7,555 bases of DNA, taken from assembly GCA_000493945.1 (NCBI GenBank), contig AWNW01000064.1:1-7555 (forward strand), read 5' to 3'. This document shows, piece after piece, positions 6,997 to 7,555 of this stretch. The translations under genes were made by a program, and so were the position numbers. The notes beneath the pieces were generated by a model that searched no databases, was not told the origin of the DNA, and saw only the letters and a program-made list of their open reading frames with translations. Origin of the DNA: Candidatus Hydrogenedens terephthalaticus JGI OTU-1 (lineage in GTDB: Bacteria; Hydrogenedentota; Hydrogenedentia; Hydrogenedentales; Hydrogenedentaceae). Numbering within the stretch: the stretch's first letter is position 1; each line of letters starts with the position of its first letter.

Positions 6997-7072
6997 AAAA
7001 AACTCCTTTCCTACGGTAAATTTGTTTGGAATAGAAAACGGCGTTATGCAAAAAAACACCTACATACCTATT

Positions 7073-7101
7073 AATATACTAAATTGTGTGATTTTATACA
7101 A
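7073..7101 (-). promoter_or_regulatory. Candidate sigma70-like promoter for the phosphodiesterase unit
   Basis: On the minus strand TTGTAT (7101-7096) and TATATT (7078-7073) are spaced by exactly 17 nt, in the 115-nt gap before the phosphodiesterase. Transcription would begin near 7066 and leave a leader of about 70 nt. The match is fair, but AT-rich gaps give such matches by chance. No PHO-box-like repeat is visible next to it. Confidence 0.4.
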
Positions 7102-7111
7102 AATAAGGTTT

Positions 7112-7516
7112 TTATATATTTACGGGTGTGGAAAGGAAACGGAGGAATAATCCTAAAAGGGTAATAATAAACCCTAATCCGGAACAAATCACCCCTCCCC
7201 AATAGGCACCTGCAGCCACTTGTCCGGTGCCTAATAGAAAATCAAAAATAACACAAATCAAACCCAAAACAACAAGGAACACACCCGTAAAAACAAAATC
7301 TATCGGGTATCTCTCTGTAATTTCTTTATTTTCATCTTCAAATAGTTCCCGTATCTGGGGTACTTCTTCAATTAGTTCGGGAGAATTTTCAAGTCTTTCT
7401 AACAGAGCCAATCGAACGCGGTAATTAATCCACACACGACCAATGGCTCGTAAAGCCAGATAAAAGGATGTTACAACTACGAAAAGCAACGGTAAACTCA
7501 TCAGAATATCTCGCAC
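7112..7516 (-). CDS. Three-helix membrane protein of unknown function
   Basis: This 134-residue protein has one hydrophobic segment near the N-terminus (about 5-25) and two more near the C-terminus (about 74-94 and 102-127). Between them is a charged stretch (about 31-70), basic at first (NYRVRLALLERL) and then acidic (ELIEEVPQIRELFEDENKEITE). That layout of helix, charged cytoplasmic linker and helix pair resembles small DUF6249-like membrane proteins, but I cannot confirm a family. The start is GTG at 7516, backed by AAAGGAG (7526-7532) 9 nt upstream; the next in-frame ATG (7501) is too far from that site. The frame stays open upstream to the window edge, so a longer form cannot be fully excluded. 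No catalytic or binding motif is visible. It is 115 nt upstream of the phosphodiesterase, with a candidate promoter between, so a shared role is not implied. Confidence 0.8.
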   Translation of the reverse strand: MRDILMSLPLLFVVVTSFYLALRAIGRVWINYRVRLALLERLENSPELIEEVPQIRELFEDENKEITERYPIDFVFTGVFLVVLGLICVIFDFLLGTGQVAAGAYWGGVICSGLGFIITLLGLFLRFLSTPVNI

Positions 7517-7530
7517 TCTTTTTTTCTCCT

Positions 7531-7554
7531 TTATGACAATTCTTTTACGAAAAG
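7531..7554 (-). CDS. Possible last codons of an upstream gene
   Basis: One frame at the window edge reads LFVKELS and then TAA (7533-7531). The stop overlaps the AAAGGAG ribosome site of the membrane-protein gene, an arrangement typical of coupled operon genes. Seven codons are too few to prove coding or to suggest a product. Confidence 0.25.
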   Translation of the reverse strand, partial: LFVKELS

Positions 7555-7555
7555 A

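Noticed and set aside
6997..7059. N-terminal extension of the phosphodiesterase from ATG 7059 (21 extra residues)
   Set aside because: There is no ribosome site before 7059, whereas AAAGGAG sits 6 nt before ATG 6996. The extension would also overlap the leader expected from the candidate promoter and spoil the signal peptide.
7034..7063. Hairpin GGTGTT/AACGCC in the leader of the phosphodiesterase transcript
   Set aside because: It is a 6-bp stem with one wobble and a 9-nt loop, with no uninterrupted U-run after it. It does not resemble a known riboswitch or terminator.
1..7555. CRISPR arrays, insertion sequences, phage genes, tRNA or toxin-antitoxin pairs
   Set aside because: By eye, I saw no direct-repeat arrays, transposase motifs, terminal inverted repeats, cloverleaf sequences or paired small toxin genes.

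Overview
All the genes I can support lie on the minus strand, so the window reads from high to low coordinates. The DNA is AT-rich with short intergenic gaps and clear GGAG-type ribosome binding sites. A GT9 heptosyltransferase implies a Gram-negative envelope with heptose-containing LPS or a similar glycan, and a PilZ protein implies cyclic-di-GMP signalling. A large secreted glycoside hydrolase next to a PilZ gene would suit a polysaccharide-degrading bacterium of the PVC, Hydrogenedentota or Planctomycetota sort. That placement is inference and weak. There are no rRNA or tRNA genes, insertion sequences, phage genes or CRISPR repeats.

Upstream half (7555 to 3582): a possible tail of an unseen gene is followed by a three-helix membrane protein of unknown function (GTG start). 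Next come a periplasmic or lipid-anchored glycerophosphodiester phosphodiesterase, an OPA-family (GlpT-like) organophosphate transporter, and a GT9 heptosyltransferase of the WaaF type. The phosphodiesterase and transporter make a coherent scavenging pair: the enzyme releases glycerol-3-phosphate outside the cytoplasm and the antiporter imports it. A reasonable sigma70-like promoter lies just upstream of the phosphodiesterase. The transporter's ribosome binding site falls in an inverted repeat.

Downstream half (3441 to 1): after a 140-bp gap with a candidate promoter come a PilZ protein with a helical N-terminal extension (GTG start), a 91-residue protein of unknown function 10 nt behind it, a 671-residue secreted TIM-barrel glycoside hydrolase related to alpha-L-fucosidase/GHL-type families, and a MacroD/YmdB-type macro-domain protein that runs off the left edge. 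Spacing (10, 54 and 41 nt) fits one transcription unit.

I see no clear new defence or mobile system. The most interesting points are the PilZ plus small-protein pair, the unclassified Cys-rich glycosidase, and the phosphodiesterase-transporter pair with its possible leader structure.
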